A DNA stretch of 64,000 bases from Cyanobacteria bacterium FACHB-63 (GCA_014695255.1 JACJNX010000070.1:23343-87342); one strand, 5' to 3'. Counted from the first letter of the stretch, positions 20,301 through 29,731 are shown. Program-made: numbers and translations. Notes: generated by a model from the letters alone, not told the origin.

Positions 20301-20845
20301 TCTGGTTTCTCCTGTCTTTTGTGAAGGGATGAGCGCGGGTACGTCTCTATTTGCATTGTTGATGATGTTTGCGGTTCTGACTAGGAGTCGAAAGAAGAAG
20401 TTACATTGATAGCAGAAGTCTGGTTTCGCTAAGAGTCAGAAGAACGTACCAATTAGCTCAGATCGTCCAGGAAATCCAGATTTAAGATTTTACCAGCTTT
20501 TATTATTTGAATTTTATAGAAAGAAGAACGATAAACAAAAAAAATCGAGATAGCTGTATAGGCTTTTGTACTTGGCTTTTGTGAAAGATTTGACGCTTTA
20601 ATACGGCTATTCGCTTCGTTGTGAAGGGCTTCTTGCCCCCTAAATCCCCTATGAGTGGGGAACTCTGAAAATTGGAGAATCTTGGGGATTCGGGAAATCC
20701 TTTTTCTCAAAGTTCCATCCTGGTATTGAGGAACGATCGAGCCTAATCATCAAAGCCGATTCTATTAAGAATCATCAAACTTTCGGACAAAAAATCGTGC
20801 CTCTTGGAAAAAGCACGATCGCGGCATCACTAAATTGTGCAAACC
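20301..20845. other. chlL upstream region, no supported gene
   Basis: 545 bases containing the chlL promoter/leader and a palindromic repeat at 20640-20670. An 85-residue minus frame at 20453-20710 has no family features and crosses the repeat, so it is not called. An A/T-rich stretch lies at 20480-20560. Confidence 0.4.
20640..20670. repeat. Dispersed palindromic repeat, copy 2
   Basis: Reads CTAAATCCCC, then TATGAGTGGGG, then AACTCTGAAA. Apart from a slightly changed loop it matches the reverse complement of 7281-7309, so both belong to one small interspersed family. An imperfect second palindrome (GAATCTTGGGGATTC) follows at about 20683. Confidence 0.55.
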
Positions 20846-21274
20846 CTACATCAGATATTTCATGTCAATCTGAATTTTGGTATCGTTCCCAGAAACGCTT
20901 ACAGCCGTTTCCTCAAATTTCGGCGCACTCATTCCGATCTTAGGATTGCGTGAAAAACCAAATCCTTCTTTGGGAATGCCGAATATGCCTGTATTCAGTT
21001 TGCCATCCCCGTTATCGTCGTGAATTACAGCAACGGCATATTCACCTGGAGACAGTTGATCAAATATGGCTGAAACCGAAGCTTCCTTCGCCTCAACAGA
21101 GCGAGACGCAATAGCACGATCGCTCTCGTTCGGAAAGCCCTGCTCACCTGAAAACAAGCTTAAACAGACAATCCCTTTCTGGTTTCTCAAGCCATTGATC
21201 TCAACCGTCAAGCATCCGTTAGCGATCGTATTCGTAGAAGATGACATTCTTGATTGTTCCAACATTGTTATCAA
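20846..21274 (-). CDS. DUF2141 domain protein
   Basis: 142 residues. The domain is recognised from LTVEINGLRNQKGIVCLSLF near the start, LSPGEYAVAVIHDDNGDGKL in the middle and GIPKEGFGFSRNP near residue 105. It is predicted to be a small beta-sandwich. DUF2141 proteins usually carry a signal peptide; none is obvious here, so it may be cytosolic or the start may be misplaced. Starts at 21274, 21265 and 21247 are all possible. Function unknown. Confidence 0.82.
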   Translation of the reverse strand: MITMLEQSRMSSSTNTIANGCLTVEINGLRNQKGIVCLSLFSGEQGFPNESDRAIASRSVEAKEASVSAIFDQLSPGEYAVAVIHDDNGDGKLNTGIFGIPKEGFGFSRNPKIGMSAPKFEETAVSVSGNDTKIQIDMKYLM

Positions 21275-21456
21275 CCGTATTTAAATTTAATCTTTTTTAT
21301 ATTCATATCGCTTCTACAAACAGGTCTCAACTCACTCTAGGATATATTTCGGTTAATTCTTCAATCGAATCAAGTGTCATGCCCCAACTTACGACAGAAT
21401 CTCGGAGTGATACGATCGGGGCAGAACGCCTTTGAACGCCATTGTAGGACTGTTGT

Positions 21457-21843
21457 ATGTCGATTATCGTTTCACTAGAAGATCTTGAACTGTTCCGCGA
21501 ACAACTTTCAGATCACCCAAACGCACTTGCAGCCTTGGACGTGATCGAAGATTGTGACGGCGATCTTGAAGATGCCGCAATTTCTCTTGCGATCAAATCA
21601 GGACAGCTACCAGAAGCAAATGAGCGCTGGATCGATGGACTTGCTAAGCGATGGCGACATATTCTGTGTGAAGCGCAGATCAAAGAAGGACTCGAAGATG
21701 GATTATCCGGGGAGTTGGTCGATGCGGTCGTTGCACAAACAGGATTGCCGATGCGATTAGCTGTTCCCGTTGCAATTTATGTAGTCAAAACGGGAGTCCA
21801 GCCCTTTTGCCAGCCGATGCAAGAGAAGATTTTTGAGGCTTAA
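21457..21843 (+). CDS. Conserved cyanobacterial hypothetical protein
   Basis: 128 residues, mostly helical and acidic (IEDCDGDLEDAAISLAIKSG; WIDGLAKRWRHILCEAQIKE), ending in a more hydrophobic stretch (RLAVPVAIYVVKTGVQPFCQ). I recognise the style of a cyanobacteria-wide short protein but no named function. It is a single gene followed by a palindromic repeat that may terminate it. The DGDLEDAA segment resembles a UBA-like or helical adapter pattern, which is only a visual impression. Confidence 0.7.
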   Translation: MSIIVSLEDLELFREQLSDHPNALAALDVIEDCDGDLEDAAISLAIKSGQLPEANERWIDGLAKRWRHILCEAQIKEGLEDGLSGELVDAVVAQTGLPMRLAVPVAIYVVKTGVQPFCQPMQEKIFEA

Positions 21844-21863
21844 AAGGATGCGACGACTCATGG

Positions 21864-21916
21864 TGTAAAGACGCGATTAGGAGCTTCGCTGCACCTACGG
21901 TGTTCGCGTCTTTACA
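21864..21916. repeat. 13-bp perfect inverted repeat
   Basis: TGTAAAGACGCGA at 21864-21876 and TCGCGTCTTTACA at 21904-21916, separated by 27 bases. A partial third copy (CGTCTTTACGAGG) follows at about 21920. This is the common cyanobacterial intergenic palindrome type built on GTAAAGACGCGA. It separates convergent genes and could act as a terminator on both strands. Confidence 0.7.
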
Positions 21917-21984
21917 TCCCGTCTTTACGAGGGGACTGCTGTGTCGCAGGACTTTCGGGAGCTGGCATTACTCTCGATCGATCC

Positions 21985-23124
21985 CTAAGCAACCAGCGAT
22001 TGGCAAATTTGTCCTTGCAGCTCTCCTTCTCGAACCTGCATTGCTTCAATCGATCGCATCAGAATCTCGCGATTATCGAGTCCTTGTTCGCTCAGTTTAA
22101 GCCAGCGCTGGGCTTCATTGCCTTCGCGTAGAATCTTCTTCACCGGCAGTAAGAAACAGCTAAAGCCCTGTGCTTTCGCAATCCCGAACATTTCCCCATA
22201 AAGCTGCTCAACCCAATCCCGCGCCCGGATCGGCTGTCCATCTTTCCAATGTCTCAGTTCTGCATCTAAGCTCGATCGCGATGCTGCCGCCTCATTTGTA
22301 TCGGTAATTTCAACCAAATCCTCTGCGCTCAATTGACTAAGCTGTAGTGGATCTAAGCTCGGATCTGCGATCACTTGATGCAATCGCGCCTCTAATAACG
22401 CAGTGATCGCCAACAGCGCGATCGGATCAGACACCAAATCACAAATCCGCAATTCCAACCGATTCAAATTGTAAGGACGACGATCGCCATTCGGACGCAC
22501 CGAAGACCAAAGATGGCGAACATTCTGCATTGTCCCGATGGCAATCTGTTCTTCTGTCCAACGAATATAGTGACCATGACTTTCAAACAGCGGCACATGA
22601 GCAGGCGTTTTCGGAAACAAACCCCATCGCGTGGAGTGATATCCAGTGATCTCACCGTTAAAGATTGGAGATGCCGCGCTTAACGCTAAATATAGCGGTG
22701 CTTCAACTCGCACTAATCGACAAGCCCGCATCAATACATCGGGATCACTCATGCCAATATTAATGTGAACGCTAGCGGTGACAACTTTTGTACCGTAAGT
22801 GTTTTCGATGTAATCGTGATAAGGATTTGTGGGATCAGAGCGCCAGAATCGATCGCCCTGTCCTTTAAGCGGCAAAGTGCTGCCCGGAATCAGCGTGTAA
22901 TCACCCTTTGACTTGAGAAATTGACGCAACTGCAACCGAGGGGTGACTAAATCGCACAGCGATCGTTCATACCGAAAGCCGGGCGGTGTCGTGTACTCGA
23001 CATTGCGGCTATCTGGTTCACGCACGAATCCATCCAATGCCGCCACAATCTGAGCCGAGAGTCCGACCACATCCCCTTGCGGAGTCCCTGTGTAGACTTC
23101 AATTTCAAATCCTTTCGATAACAT
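21985..23124 (-). CDS. gshA: Glutamate-cysteine ligase, cyanobacterial type
   Basis: 379 residues catalysing the first step of glutathione synthesis. It begins MLSKGFEIEVYTGTPQGD and contains RNVEYTTPPGFRYER, IPGSTLPLKGQG, ENTYGTKVVTASVHINIG and NLNRLELRICDLV, all characteristic of the cyanobacterial GCS2-related enzymes. The start at 23124 is preferred over the longer frame (23184) because of AAGGGG just upstream and the family N-terminus. It could serve the glutathione-dependent neighbours at 8.9 and 13.3 kb. Confidence 0.93.
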   Translation of the reverse strand: MLSKGFEIEVYTGTPQGDVVGLSAQIVAALDGFVREPDSRNVEYTTPPGFRYERSLCDLVTPRLQLRQFLKSKGDYTLIPGSTLPLKGQGDRFWRSDPTNPYHDYIENTYGTKVVTASVHINIGMSDPDVLMRACRLVRVEAPLYLALSAASPIFNGEITGYHSTRWGLFPKTPAHVPLFESHGHYIRWTEEQIAIGTMQNVRHLWSSVRPNGDRRPYNLNRLELRICDLVSDPIALLAITALLEARLHQVIADPSLDPLQLSQLSAEDLVEITDTNEAAASRSSLDAELRHWKDGQPIRARDWVEQLYGEMFGIAKAQGFSCFLLPVKKILREGNEAQRWLKLSEQGLDNREILMRSIEAMQVREGELQGQICQSLVA

Positions 23125-23362
23125 CGCTAACCCCTTTCTGACTGTCGCCTCTTCTAGTATCCGAGAAAACCGAACGCCTGCCACGCTCTAAAGGAGTGCG
23201 ATCGTATTTTCCTTACACAACTCTGCTTTGTATTTCGGATCGCCACTTCTTTGGAAGTTGTGTATATTGCAATAGCTCACAATTCGGGGAACTTGCATCT
23301 ACTCTCGCTTGTCATCCCCCATAAGCAACACGCACGCACACGACTCTGAGATGAGAGGACTT

Positions 23363-25012
23363 ATGGTACGTCTAGGCATTGGTAAATTTCCCTTTTCCCG
23401 CGCGATCGTTCCCACCCAACTGAGCTTACTCGCTTTACTGTGCTTGGGTACTCCCTTAATGGCTCAAGCACCTACCGATAGCCAACTCCCAACCACCTCA
23501 ACCCCATCGGTGACAAGCCCCACGATTACAACAGTTTTATACGTCAATCCTACAACTGGCAGCGATCAGCCCACGGCTGGAAAAACTGATGCTGCACCCT
23601 ATCGCACCATTACGTTCGCACTCCAGCAAGCAACCGCAGGAACGCTAATTCAACTCGCTCCCGGTAACTACACCGAACAAACCGGCGAACAATTCCCGAT
23701 CGTGCTGAAACCCGGTGTCGTCCTACGGGGCGACGAGAACAGTAAAGGCGCGAATTTCCTAATTCAAGGTAGTGGACTAACGCCGAGTAAAGTCTTTGGC
23801 AACCAAAACGCCACGATTCGAGCCGCCAATGGTGGTGAAATTCGCGGTGTAACCGTGACGAATACTGTTACACGCGGCACTGGAATTTGGGTCGAAGATG
23901 TAGACTGCATTATTGCTAACAGCACATTTACCAATAGCAACCGGGAAGGTATTTTCATTGTAGGTAACTCTAATCCGGTCGTAACTGACAGTGTGTTTAC
24001 CAAGAACTCCGGCAATGGCCTCTCGATCACTGGTGGAGCGCGGGGCACAATCAGAAGCAATGTCTTTAACGACACCGGATTTGGATTGGCAATTGGTGGA
24101 ACTTCAATCCCTAGACTAGAAGGCAACCAAATCACCCAAAACCAAACGGGCATCTACATGGATGGCTCAACTCGACCGATCCTTCGCAATAACGTCATCA
24201 CCGATAGTTTAGGCGATGGCATCGTTGTCCTGAATCGTGCCTTTCCCGATTTGGGAACTGCCGACAGTTTAGGCAACAATACCATCCGCAACAATGGCAA
24301 AGACACAAAGCGCAAGCCACTCGGACTAGAGTTAAACAATACAACCAGCAACACCTTGCAGGCGGTCGGCAACAGCATTGATCCGAAAAAGATTGCAGGA
24401 CTGATTAATTTTGTCGCGGGTGGAACGAATACAGCGTTTTCTGATGTCCAAGGGCATTGGGCACAACAGTACATTCAAGCGTTAGCATCTCAAGCGATCA
24501 TCACAGGCTTCCCAGACGGCACATTCAAGCCGAATGAGCCAGTGACTCGCGCTCAGTTTGCGACGATCGTTTCCAAAGCCTTTAATCCGGCTCCTAAAAA
24601 TCCGGCAGTCAACTTCTCTGATGTTCGCAGTAACTTCTGGGGCTTTGCGGCGATTCAATCGGCTTCTCGCGGTGGCTTTATGACAGGTTTTCCAGGCGGC
24701 ACGTTCCAACCGAATCAGCGAATTCCGAAGGTTCAGGCATTGGTCGCGCTGTCGAATGGCTTACAGTTTGGATCTGGAGATCCGAGCGCGCTTTCTCGCT
24801 TCCAGGATGCGAATTCGATTCCCGGCTGGGCAGCAAGCCCGATCGCGGCTGCTACCCAACGCCAGATTGTCGTGAACTATCCAACAGTCGGGCAACTCAC
24901 TCCTAATCGAGAAGCAACTCGCGCAGAAGTAGCCGCCTTTATTTACCAAGCACTGGTGAATCAGGGTAAAGCTCAAGCGATTCCGTCTCCATACGTTGTT
25001 GGAGCGCGTTAA
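23363..25012 (+). CDS. Exported right-handed beta-helix (DUF1565) protein with SLH domains
   Basis: About 549 residues from ATG 23363, which has GAGAGG just upstream; the frame extends to a TTG at 23309. A signal peptide ends near LMAQA. DUF1565 follows (YVNPTTGSDQPTAGKTDAAP), then many short parallel beta-helix repeats rich in N/G/T/V. The C-terminal third has SLH motifs (FSDVQGHWAQQYIQALASQ; GFPDGTFKPNEPVTRAQFA; a degenerate third). SLH domains anchor proteins to peptidoglycan-linked polymer. Probably a cell-surface protein; enzymatic activity (polysaccharide binding or cleavage) is unproven. Confidence 0.9.
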   Translation: MVRLGIGKFPFSRAIVPTQLSLLALLCLGTPLMAQAPTDSQLPTTSTPSVTSPTITTVLYVNPTTGSDQPTAGKTDAAPYRTITFALQQATAGTLIQLAPGNYTEQTGEQFPIVLKPGVVLRGDENSKGANFLIQGSGLTPSKVFGNQNATIRAANGGEIRGVTVTNTVTRGTGIWVEDVDCIIANSTFTNSNREGIFIVGNSNPVVTDSVFTKNSGNGLSITGGARGTIRSNVFNDTGFGLAIGGTSIPRLEGNQITQNQTGIYMDGSTRPILRNNVITDSLGDGIVVLNRAFPDLGTADSLGNNTIRNNGKDTKRKPLGLELNNTTSNTLQAVGNSIDPKKIAGLINFVAGGTNTAFSDVQGHWAQQYIQALASQAIITGFPDGTFKPNEPVTRAQFATIVSKAFNPAPKNPAVNFSDVRSNFWGFAAIQSASRGGFMTGFPGGTFQPNQRIPKVQALVALSNGLQFGSGDPSALSRFQDANSIPGWAASPIAAATQRQIVVNYPTVGQLTPNREATRAEVAAFIYQALVNQGKAQAIPSPYVVGAR

Positions 25013-25030
25013 GTTGACCGAGCAGTTCTC

Positions 25031-25297
25031 TTAAGGCGTTTTGCGGCTTTCAAGGCGAAATAGCCAGACCATGAGCGCGACTAACCCAATTTGCAGGGCA
25101 AGATTTGGCACAGCCGTTTCTAAATCTCGCCCTGCAAGGGTTCGCGCCAAAAAGACGACGGCACCGATCGCGCCTGATCCGCCAAAGGCAAGATAGATAA
25201 ATTTCCGCAGTCCACGATAGGGTGCAGCAGCTTCAGCTTTGAGACGCGCATATTTTTTGGGGTCGGATCGCTTGAGTTGCTCGGATTGTTGATTCAT
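25031..25297 (-). CDS. DUF3493 small membrane protein
   Basis: 88 residues: an N-terminal basic segment (SDPKKYARLKAEAAAPYRGL) followed by two transmembrane helices (FIYLAFGGSGAIGAVVFLAR and LALQIGLVALMVWLF). This matches the cyanobacterial/plastid DUF3493 family (related to plant LPA3-type proteins). I use the ATG at 25297 (MNQQSEQLKRSDPKKY) instead of the longest frame. Convergent with the SLH protein gene. Confidence 0.78.
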   Translation of the reverse strand: MNQQSEQLKRSDPKKYARLKAEAAAPYRGLRKFIYLAFGGSGAIGAVVFLARTLAGRDLETAVPNLALQIGLVALMVWLFRLESRKTP

Positions 25298-25397
25298 TAG
25301 GAGAGTCGAAGTTTTCTCGATCGTGACATGAGATCGAATTTTGTGCAATTTGTGTGAATGAGCGATCGAGAATCTGCTATAATTTCTGAGATCTTAT

Positions 25398-25469
25398 GCC
25401 GATGTGGCTCAGGGGTAGAGCACTCGATTCGTAATCGAGCGGTCGCGGGTTCAAATCCCGCCATCGGCT
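25398..25469 (+). tRNA. tRNA-Thr (anticodon CGT)
   Basis: 72 bases. The acceptor GCCGATG pairs with CATCGGC with a T discriminator. The anticodon stem CTCGA/TCGAG encloses TTCGTAA, giving CGT (reads ACG). The T arm has GGTTCAAATCC. The next gene is a tyrosine integrase on the same strand, so the tRNA 3' end is the likely attachment site of the accessory block that follows. Confidence 0.96.
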
Positions 25470-25864
25470 TTCTAAGTAAATTGCTGGTTTCCGCGATTTG
25501 GTGGAGCTTTCAGACTTCGCTCTGTTCGTTTCGCGTCCCGCTTTACTCCAAATTGATCACTCATGTTCGGTCAATTTGGGGCACGGATTGAGATAAGGAT
25601 TGAGATAAAGATCTAACGAGAGCAAATCAATGCCCTGTTTTTGGGTTCAAGGAGGCTCTCTTGAGTAAAATTTTGTGAAGCTGGTAAGTTCTGAAAGCGA
25701 ATTTCCTTGCCAGTACTGGCTTTCATTACCGTTTATCTCAATTGCTCACATCTCAGTCTTGAATACGGTATCAATTAGAGAAGCGGTATCGAAACCTTCT
25801 GAGCAACACAGTTCGCTTTCCTCAATTCCAATCTCAAACTTTTGGATTTAGGAGCAATTTGTGT
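25470..25864. other. Region between tRNA-Thr and integrase (putative attL side)
   Basis: 395 bases without a gene. Visible features: a short tandem duplication of GATTGAGATAA at about 25587-25609, and weak inverted arms GAGAGC/GCTCTC at about 25619 and 25655. The integrase Shine-Dalgarno AGGAG lies at 25851. I could not find a second copy of the tRNA 3' end elsewhere in the window to define attR. Confidence 0.45.
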
Positions 25865-27058
25865 ATGCACTCAAAGAATTCCCGCAATCGCAAGCGGGCA
25901 AAATCAAAAGCTGGAACGGTTCAGATTCGTTGTTCTAACGAACGCCTACAACTGGTGTTTACCTTTGGTGGGCAGCGTCGTTTTCTATCTCTCGGTCTTT
26001 CTGACACACCCTATCATCGAAAGCTGGCACAGGATCGAGCGTTAGAAATTGAGCGAGATATTCAATATGGGGAATTTGATGTCACGCTGCAAAAATACAA
26101 GCCGCAATCTGTCCTGAGTACCGCAGACCCTGTGGCTCAGATTGCTGCAACCCCATTGACGCTCGCTGAACTCTGGCAGCAGTACGTGGAGTATAAGCGT
26201 CCTCATGTTTCGCCCAAAACGATTAACGGGACGTATGACCCTGTGACCGCTCATCTTGGGAAATGCAGCACAGATGGTTTGGTTGAGGCATTGAAGTTTC
26301 GGCTAGAACTGCTGCAAGTCACAACCCAATCACAAGCGCGACGAACGTTGATGCAGCTTTCGGCTGCTTGCAAGTGGGGCATCCGGCATAGCTTATACAG
26401 TACGAATCCCTTTGACGGAATGTATGTGGAACTTGAAGCCACTATTCCTGATCCGCCAGTTGCCTTTACGGTCGAGGAGCGCGATCGTATCATCGCAGCA
26501 TTTGAGAATCACTCAGGCAGTGGGATAACCTATCAGCACTACACTCCATTCGTCAAGTTCTTGTTCTGGACCGGATGCCGTCCTTGCGAAGCAGTTGGCT
26601 TACGTTGGGGCAGCATCACCGCCGATTGCAGTAAGATCCATTTCCATGAAAGCATCGTAGAAGTATCAGGCAAATTGGAACGACGGGCAGAAACAAAAAC
26701 CGGAGTCAAACGCTGGTTTAGCTGTACACCAAAGTTGCAAGAGCTTTTGTTGTCAATTCGTCCTCCCAATCCTGCTGCTGAACGGCTCGTCTTTCTATCA
26801 CCTAGAGGAAGTGTCATTCGTGAGAGTAACTTTGGCGATCGTGGATGGAGTCGAATTCTGACCAGTTTGGGATTAGCAGAAAAAGATGGCATCAAAATGA
26901 CCCCCTACAACTGTCGTGATACGTTCATTACACTTCAGGCAATCGAGGGGAAGTCATCAACGACGATCGCACGTTGGGTGGGTAACTCCAGCAAAGTGAT
27001 TGAGGAGAAATACCTCGATCGCGTGCAGCTAGAGCATCTGAGACCGTCAGACGTTTAG
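25865..27058 (+). CDS. Tyrosine-type site-specific integrase
   Basis: 397 residues. An N-terminal Arm-type DNA-binding domain (VQIRCSNERLQLVFTFGGQR), a SAM-like core-binding domain (LAELWQQYVEYKRPHVSPKT), then the catalytic domain. Catalytic residues seen: Arg in WTGCRPCEAVGLRWG, the C..R box YNCRDTFIT (Asn/Cys in place of the first His), the region IARWVGNSS with Trp instead of the second His, and the nucleophile in EEKYLDR. ATG 25865 or TTG 25859 could start it; AGGAG favours either. It lies next to tRNA-Thr, the presumed target. Confidence 0.9.
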   Translation: MHSKNSRNRKRAKSKAGTVQIRCSNERLQLVFTFGGQRRFLSLGLSDTPYHRKLAQDRALEIERDIQYGEFDVTLQKYKPQSVLSTADPVAQIAATPLTLAELWQQYVEYKRPHVSPKTINGTYDPVTAHLGKCSTDGLVEALKFRLELLQVTTQSQARRTLMQLSAACKWGIRHSLYSTNPFDGMYVELEATIPDPPVAFTVEERDRIIAAFENHSGSGITYQHYTPFVKFLFWTGCRPCEAVGLRWGSITADCSKIHFHESIVEVSGKLERRAETKTGVKRWFSCTPKLQELLLSIRPPNPAAERLVFLSPRGSVIRESNFGDRGWSRILTSLGLAEKDGIKMTPYNCRDTFITLQAIEGKSSTTIARWVGNSSKVIEEKYLDRVQLEHLRPSDV

Positions 27059-27065
27059 AAGCAGC

Positions 27066-27106
27066 CTTAAGCCCACTCTGTTCACTAAGTGCAGAGTGGG
27101 CTTAAG
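27066..27106. terminator. Bidirectional terminator behind integrase
   Basis: A perfect 15-bp inverted repeat, CTTAAGCCCACTCTG and its complement, around an 11-base loop. It separates the convergent integrase and excisionase-like genes. The flanking T-runs are short, so termination strength is uncertain. Confidence 0.75.
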
Positions 27107-27165
27107 TTTACGTGATATGAAAAGCGGTGATCAAACACAATCAGCAACACAGCGGAGCTTTTATC

Positions 27166-27459
27166 TCAACTCATCAGCGGATCAGTTGTGGACATTCGAG
27201 CAGCAGACTTCTTCGCTGTTTTTTGATGACTCAACAGACTGGCTTGATAGGCTTCGATTGCGCGTCGATGGGCAATGGGATTATTGCGATTGTGCAGCCA
27301 GTCCTGAAGTAGCTCCAGGTTGTAACGCACACAGCGACAGTTAATCCTTACCCAATGAACTCCTTCAATCCATTCGCCTTGAACGCGATACCGTCGCATG
27401 GTTTCGCCGCTCAAGGCAAGCACTTGCGAAGCTTGTTGCTTACCAACGAATAACACCAT
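27166..27459 (-). CDS. Putative excisionase / HTH recombination directionality factor
   Basis: 97 residues. The N-terminus GKQQASQVLALSGETMRRYR reads as a MerR/Xis-type winged helix (turn at LSGETMRRYRVQGEW), followed by IEGVHWVRINCRCVRYNLEL. This is the pattern of small AlpA/Xis-like proteins in cyanobacterial integrative elements. The convergent position right after the integrase supports a role in excision. The tail is basic and low in order. Assignment is by pattern and context. Confidence 0.65.
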   Translation of the reverse strand: MVLFVGKQQASQVLALSGETMRRYRVQGEWIEGVHWVRINCRCVRYNLELLQDWLHNRNNPIAHRRAIEAYQASLLSHQKTAKKSAARMSTTDPLMS

Positions 27460-28009
27460 TGTTTCAGGCTCCTACCCAATTGAAATTTCAGTTAATTCAA
27501 GAATATGAAGCATGAACTCAGCACGCTGAATCCATTCGGCTTCAAACTTAGAAAAAGAAACAAACTATTCCCTGAACGCTAATTACTGCACCCAATCGAT
27601 CTACACCTTCCGCGATCGCGACAAGTAAGAAGAGACACCAGATTTCAGTATTCCAAAAGCTAATAGGTTCTAATGAAACTAAGTTAGGCTCATCAAGGTA
27701 GATAGAAATATCATACATGAATTTTACAAGTTTGCTGAAGTAATGCTGATAAAATTATCTGTTGATTATTTGTGCTGAATTAATGCTGAAATAGATATTT
27801 CTATTTGATGACACTGCAACTTTGGCTCTGATACGAGGCAGCCGCAGAATTCTGACCACTGAGGCAGATTCTAACCCCTGATCGCTTTATTTCTTATGTT
27901 AAGAGGCATTGGGTGTGATATGAGTTTGTTTGCGTTACGGCAATTTAGTCGCTCTCCCATTGTCTAAGTGTGATGTCCCCTTTGCTCTTTTATCGACTCC
28001 AAAGAACCC
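27460..28009. other. A/T-rich intergenic region with TGCTGA repeats
   Basis: 550 bases between the excisionase-like gene and the APH-like gene. No coding frame is supported. It contains the iterated TGCTGA pairs at 27733-27789 and a single TCAGCA at 27518. The stretch 27700-27800 is strongly A/T rich, suitable for a promoter or replication/partition site. Confidence 0.5.
27733..27789 (+). promoter_or_regulatory. Iterated TGCTGA sites (two pairs)
   Basis: Four TGCTGA hexamers start at 27733, 27744, 27773 and 27784. Members of each pair are 11 bp apart and the pairs are 40 bp apart, so all fall on one helical face. The second pair reads TTGTGCTGAATTAATGCTGA, nearly the same as the inverted pair upstream of parM at 37014-37031. 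This looks like a binding array for an element-encoded protein. Confidence 0.55.
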
Positions 28010-28900
28010 ATGGAACCGATCGAGACCCGCTTACAACTAGCGCAGCGTGCTGTTTGTGAAGTTGCAACCGCACATGGACTGCCGTTTAACCAAGCTGTCG
28101 TGCTGCAAAACCTCAGTAACGTCATCATTCACCTCGCTCCCGCGTCCGTCGTTGCAAGAGTATTTACAACGACTGGCACTGTTCGGGTCGGAGAGGCTTG
28201 GTTTGCTCGTGAAGTGGCGGTGGCAAGGCATTTAACCGCAGCAGGCGCTCCGATTATTCCGCTCAGTTCAGAGATCGAACCAGGACCCCATCAGCACTTA
28301 GGCTTGGTTTTGAGTTTCTGGGAGTTTGTGCAGATTCTAGATGAACCGTTTGATCCTCATCAGGCAGGTCGCGCTCTCAGGTCTTGTCATACAGCACTTC
28401 AGAACTTTCAGGGAACGCTGCCGATTCTGGCACTTATATCGGAGGCGCAACAGCTTCTGGATCAACTGATTGCCCAATCCGAGTTTGATGCAGCGGAGGC
28501 CGAAATGCTGTTGCGCGTCAGTCAACGAGTCGCTCATCAGATGCAACAGTTACCCATGCAACCGCTACACGGTGATCCGCATTCTGGCAATGTCCTCAAT
28601 ACAGCATGTGGAGTTTTATGGACAGATTGGGAAGATGTGATGATCGGACCCGTCGAGTGGGATTTAGCTTCGTTAGTTGCGACTCCTTTTGTGTTTGGTA
28701 CCGACAGAGACAAAGCTGAAGCTGCGCTTGATGGATATGGTCGATCGTTTAACAATGAAGCCTTGGACTGGTGCATTGAGGCACGAACATTTGTGGCGCT
28801 CGTTTGGTCGATCATTCTGCATCGTCAGCATCCGAGTCCAGAGCGGCAAGCTCGAATTGCAAGACGGCTACAGTGGCTTCAGAGTCGTGAATGCAGGTAA
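28010..28900 (+). CDS. Aminoglycoside phosphotransferase (APH)/choline kinase-like protein
   Basis: 296 residues with a protein-kinase-like fold. The Brenner motif LHGDPHSGNVL near residue 184 carries the catalytic Asp and metal-binding Asn, and WTDWEDVMIGPVEWDLASL gives the DFG-like Asp and following helix. The N-lobe is short. Such proteins phosphorylate small hydroxylated molecules; the substrate cannot be named and antibiotic resistance should not be assumed. It is followed by an IS630 copy 166 bases downstream. Confidence 0.8.
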   Translation: MEPIETRLQLAQRAVCEVATAHGLPFNQAVVLQNLSNVIIHLAPASVVARVFTTTGTVRVGEAWFAREVAVARHLTAAGAPIIPLSSEIEPGPHQHLGLVLSFWEFVQILDEPFDPHQAGRALRSCHTALQNFQGTLPILALISEAQQLLDQLIAQSEFDAAEAEMLLRVSQRVAHQMQQLPMQPLHGDPHSGNVLNTACGVLWTDWEDVMIGPVEWDLASLVATPFVFGTDRDKAEAALDGYGRSFNNEALDWCIEARTFVALVWSIILHRQHPSPERQARIARRLQWLQSRECR

Positions 28901-29089
28901 AGTTCAGCGATGCTCACAGGGTTGCAGCACTGCATCGCAATCGTGGCTGTGATCGACAAGACGGAATTACGAAATTGGTGCATTACCACTCCGCGCTAAA
29001 CAGAAACAGTTCGGCGTTGGTAAATTTGCAGATGAGTTTTAGAATCCTACTCGTTGCAATATTATAGCAATCCTTTTTGAGTTGTAAGA

Positions 29090-29731
29090 TTAACCATAGC
29101 GGTAGAGTTTCGGAAAATCAAACAGCGTATCCTGGAGAAATTGAACAAACAATTGCTTGACTTGAGCAAACGTTTCACAGCGGTAGTAACGCTGCCGCAG
29201 GTAGGTCTTTGCTTGCAGCCAGATGTCCTCAATTGGATTTTGCTCTGGAGCATTTGGCGCAAAGCAAATACAGTGAATTTGCCACTCAGCTTGGGGCTTG
29301 TCACCATTGATCTGCCTTAGAAACGCTTGCAATTCTTCAGAGCGATGGTACTTCGCTCCATCCCAAAGCAAGACCAAGCGTTGATTCGGATATTGTTTCA
29401 ACAGCGCCTTGAGGAAGGTAATCGTGTGTTCGGAATTGCCTTTCGGCAGTCCCTTGACAAACACTTCTCCGGTCAGATAGTCCACGGCTCCATAGTAGGT
29501 TTGTCGGGTTCGTGTGTTCAGAATCGGTACCTCAATCCGTTGACTGGTTCTGCCCCAAACATAGCCGAGAATATTGCCCCACAGCAGATGGCACTCGTCT
29601 AACATCAATGCTCGCATTGCTCCCGACTCCAGTGCCACTTGATGCTGTCGGAGGAATTGCTCAATTTCGACTTTTTTGCGTCTACTGCTGCCTCGTCGTG
29701 TTTGGGATTGAGACTTTGACTCTTCTTCCAA
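29090..29731 (-). CDS. IS630 transposase, ORF B (DDE catalytic part)
   Basis: 213 residues containing the catalytic triad contexts MLDECHLLWG, LLWDGAKYHRS and APEQNPIEDIW, an intact DDE set for IS630/Tc1-mariner enzymes. The real N-terminus comes from ORF A by frameshift, so the first 20 or so residues of this frame are probably not used. The element looks intact and possibly active. Confidence 0.9.
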   Translation of the reverse strand: MEEESKSQSQTRRGSSRRKKVEIEQFLRQHQVALESGAMRALMLDECHLLWGNILGYVWGRTSQRIEVPILNTRTRQTYYGAVDYLTGEVFVKGLPKGNSEHTITFLKALLKQYPNQRLVLLWDGAKYHRSEELQAFLRQINGDKPQAEWQIHCICFAPNAPEQNPIEDIWLQAKTYLRQRYYRCETFAQVKQLFVQFLQDTLFDFPKLYRYG

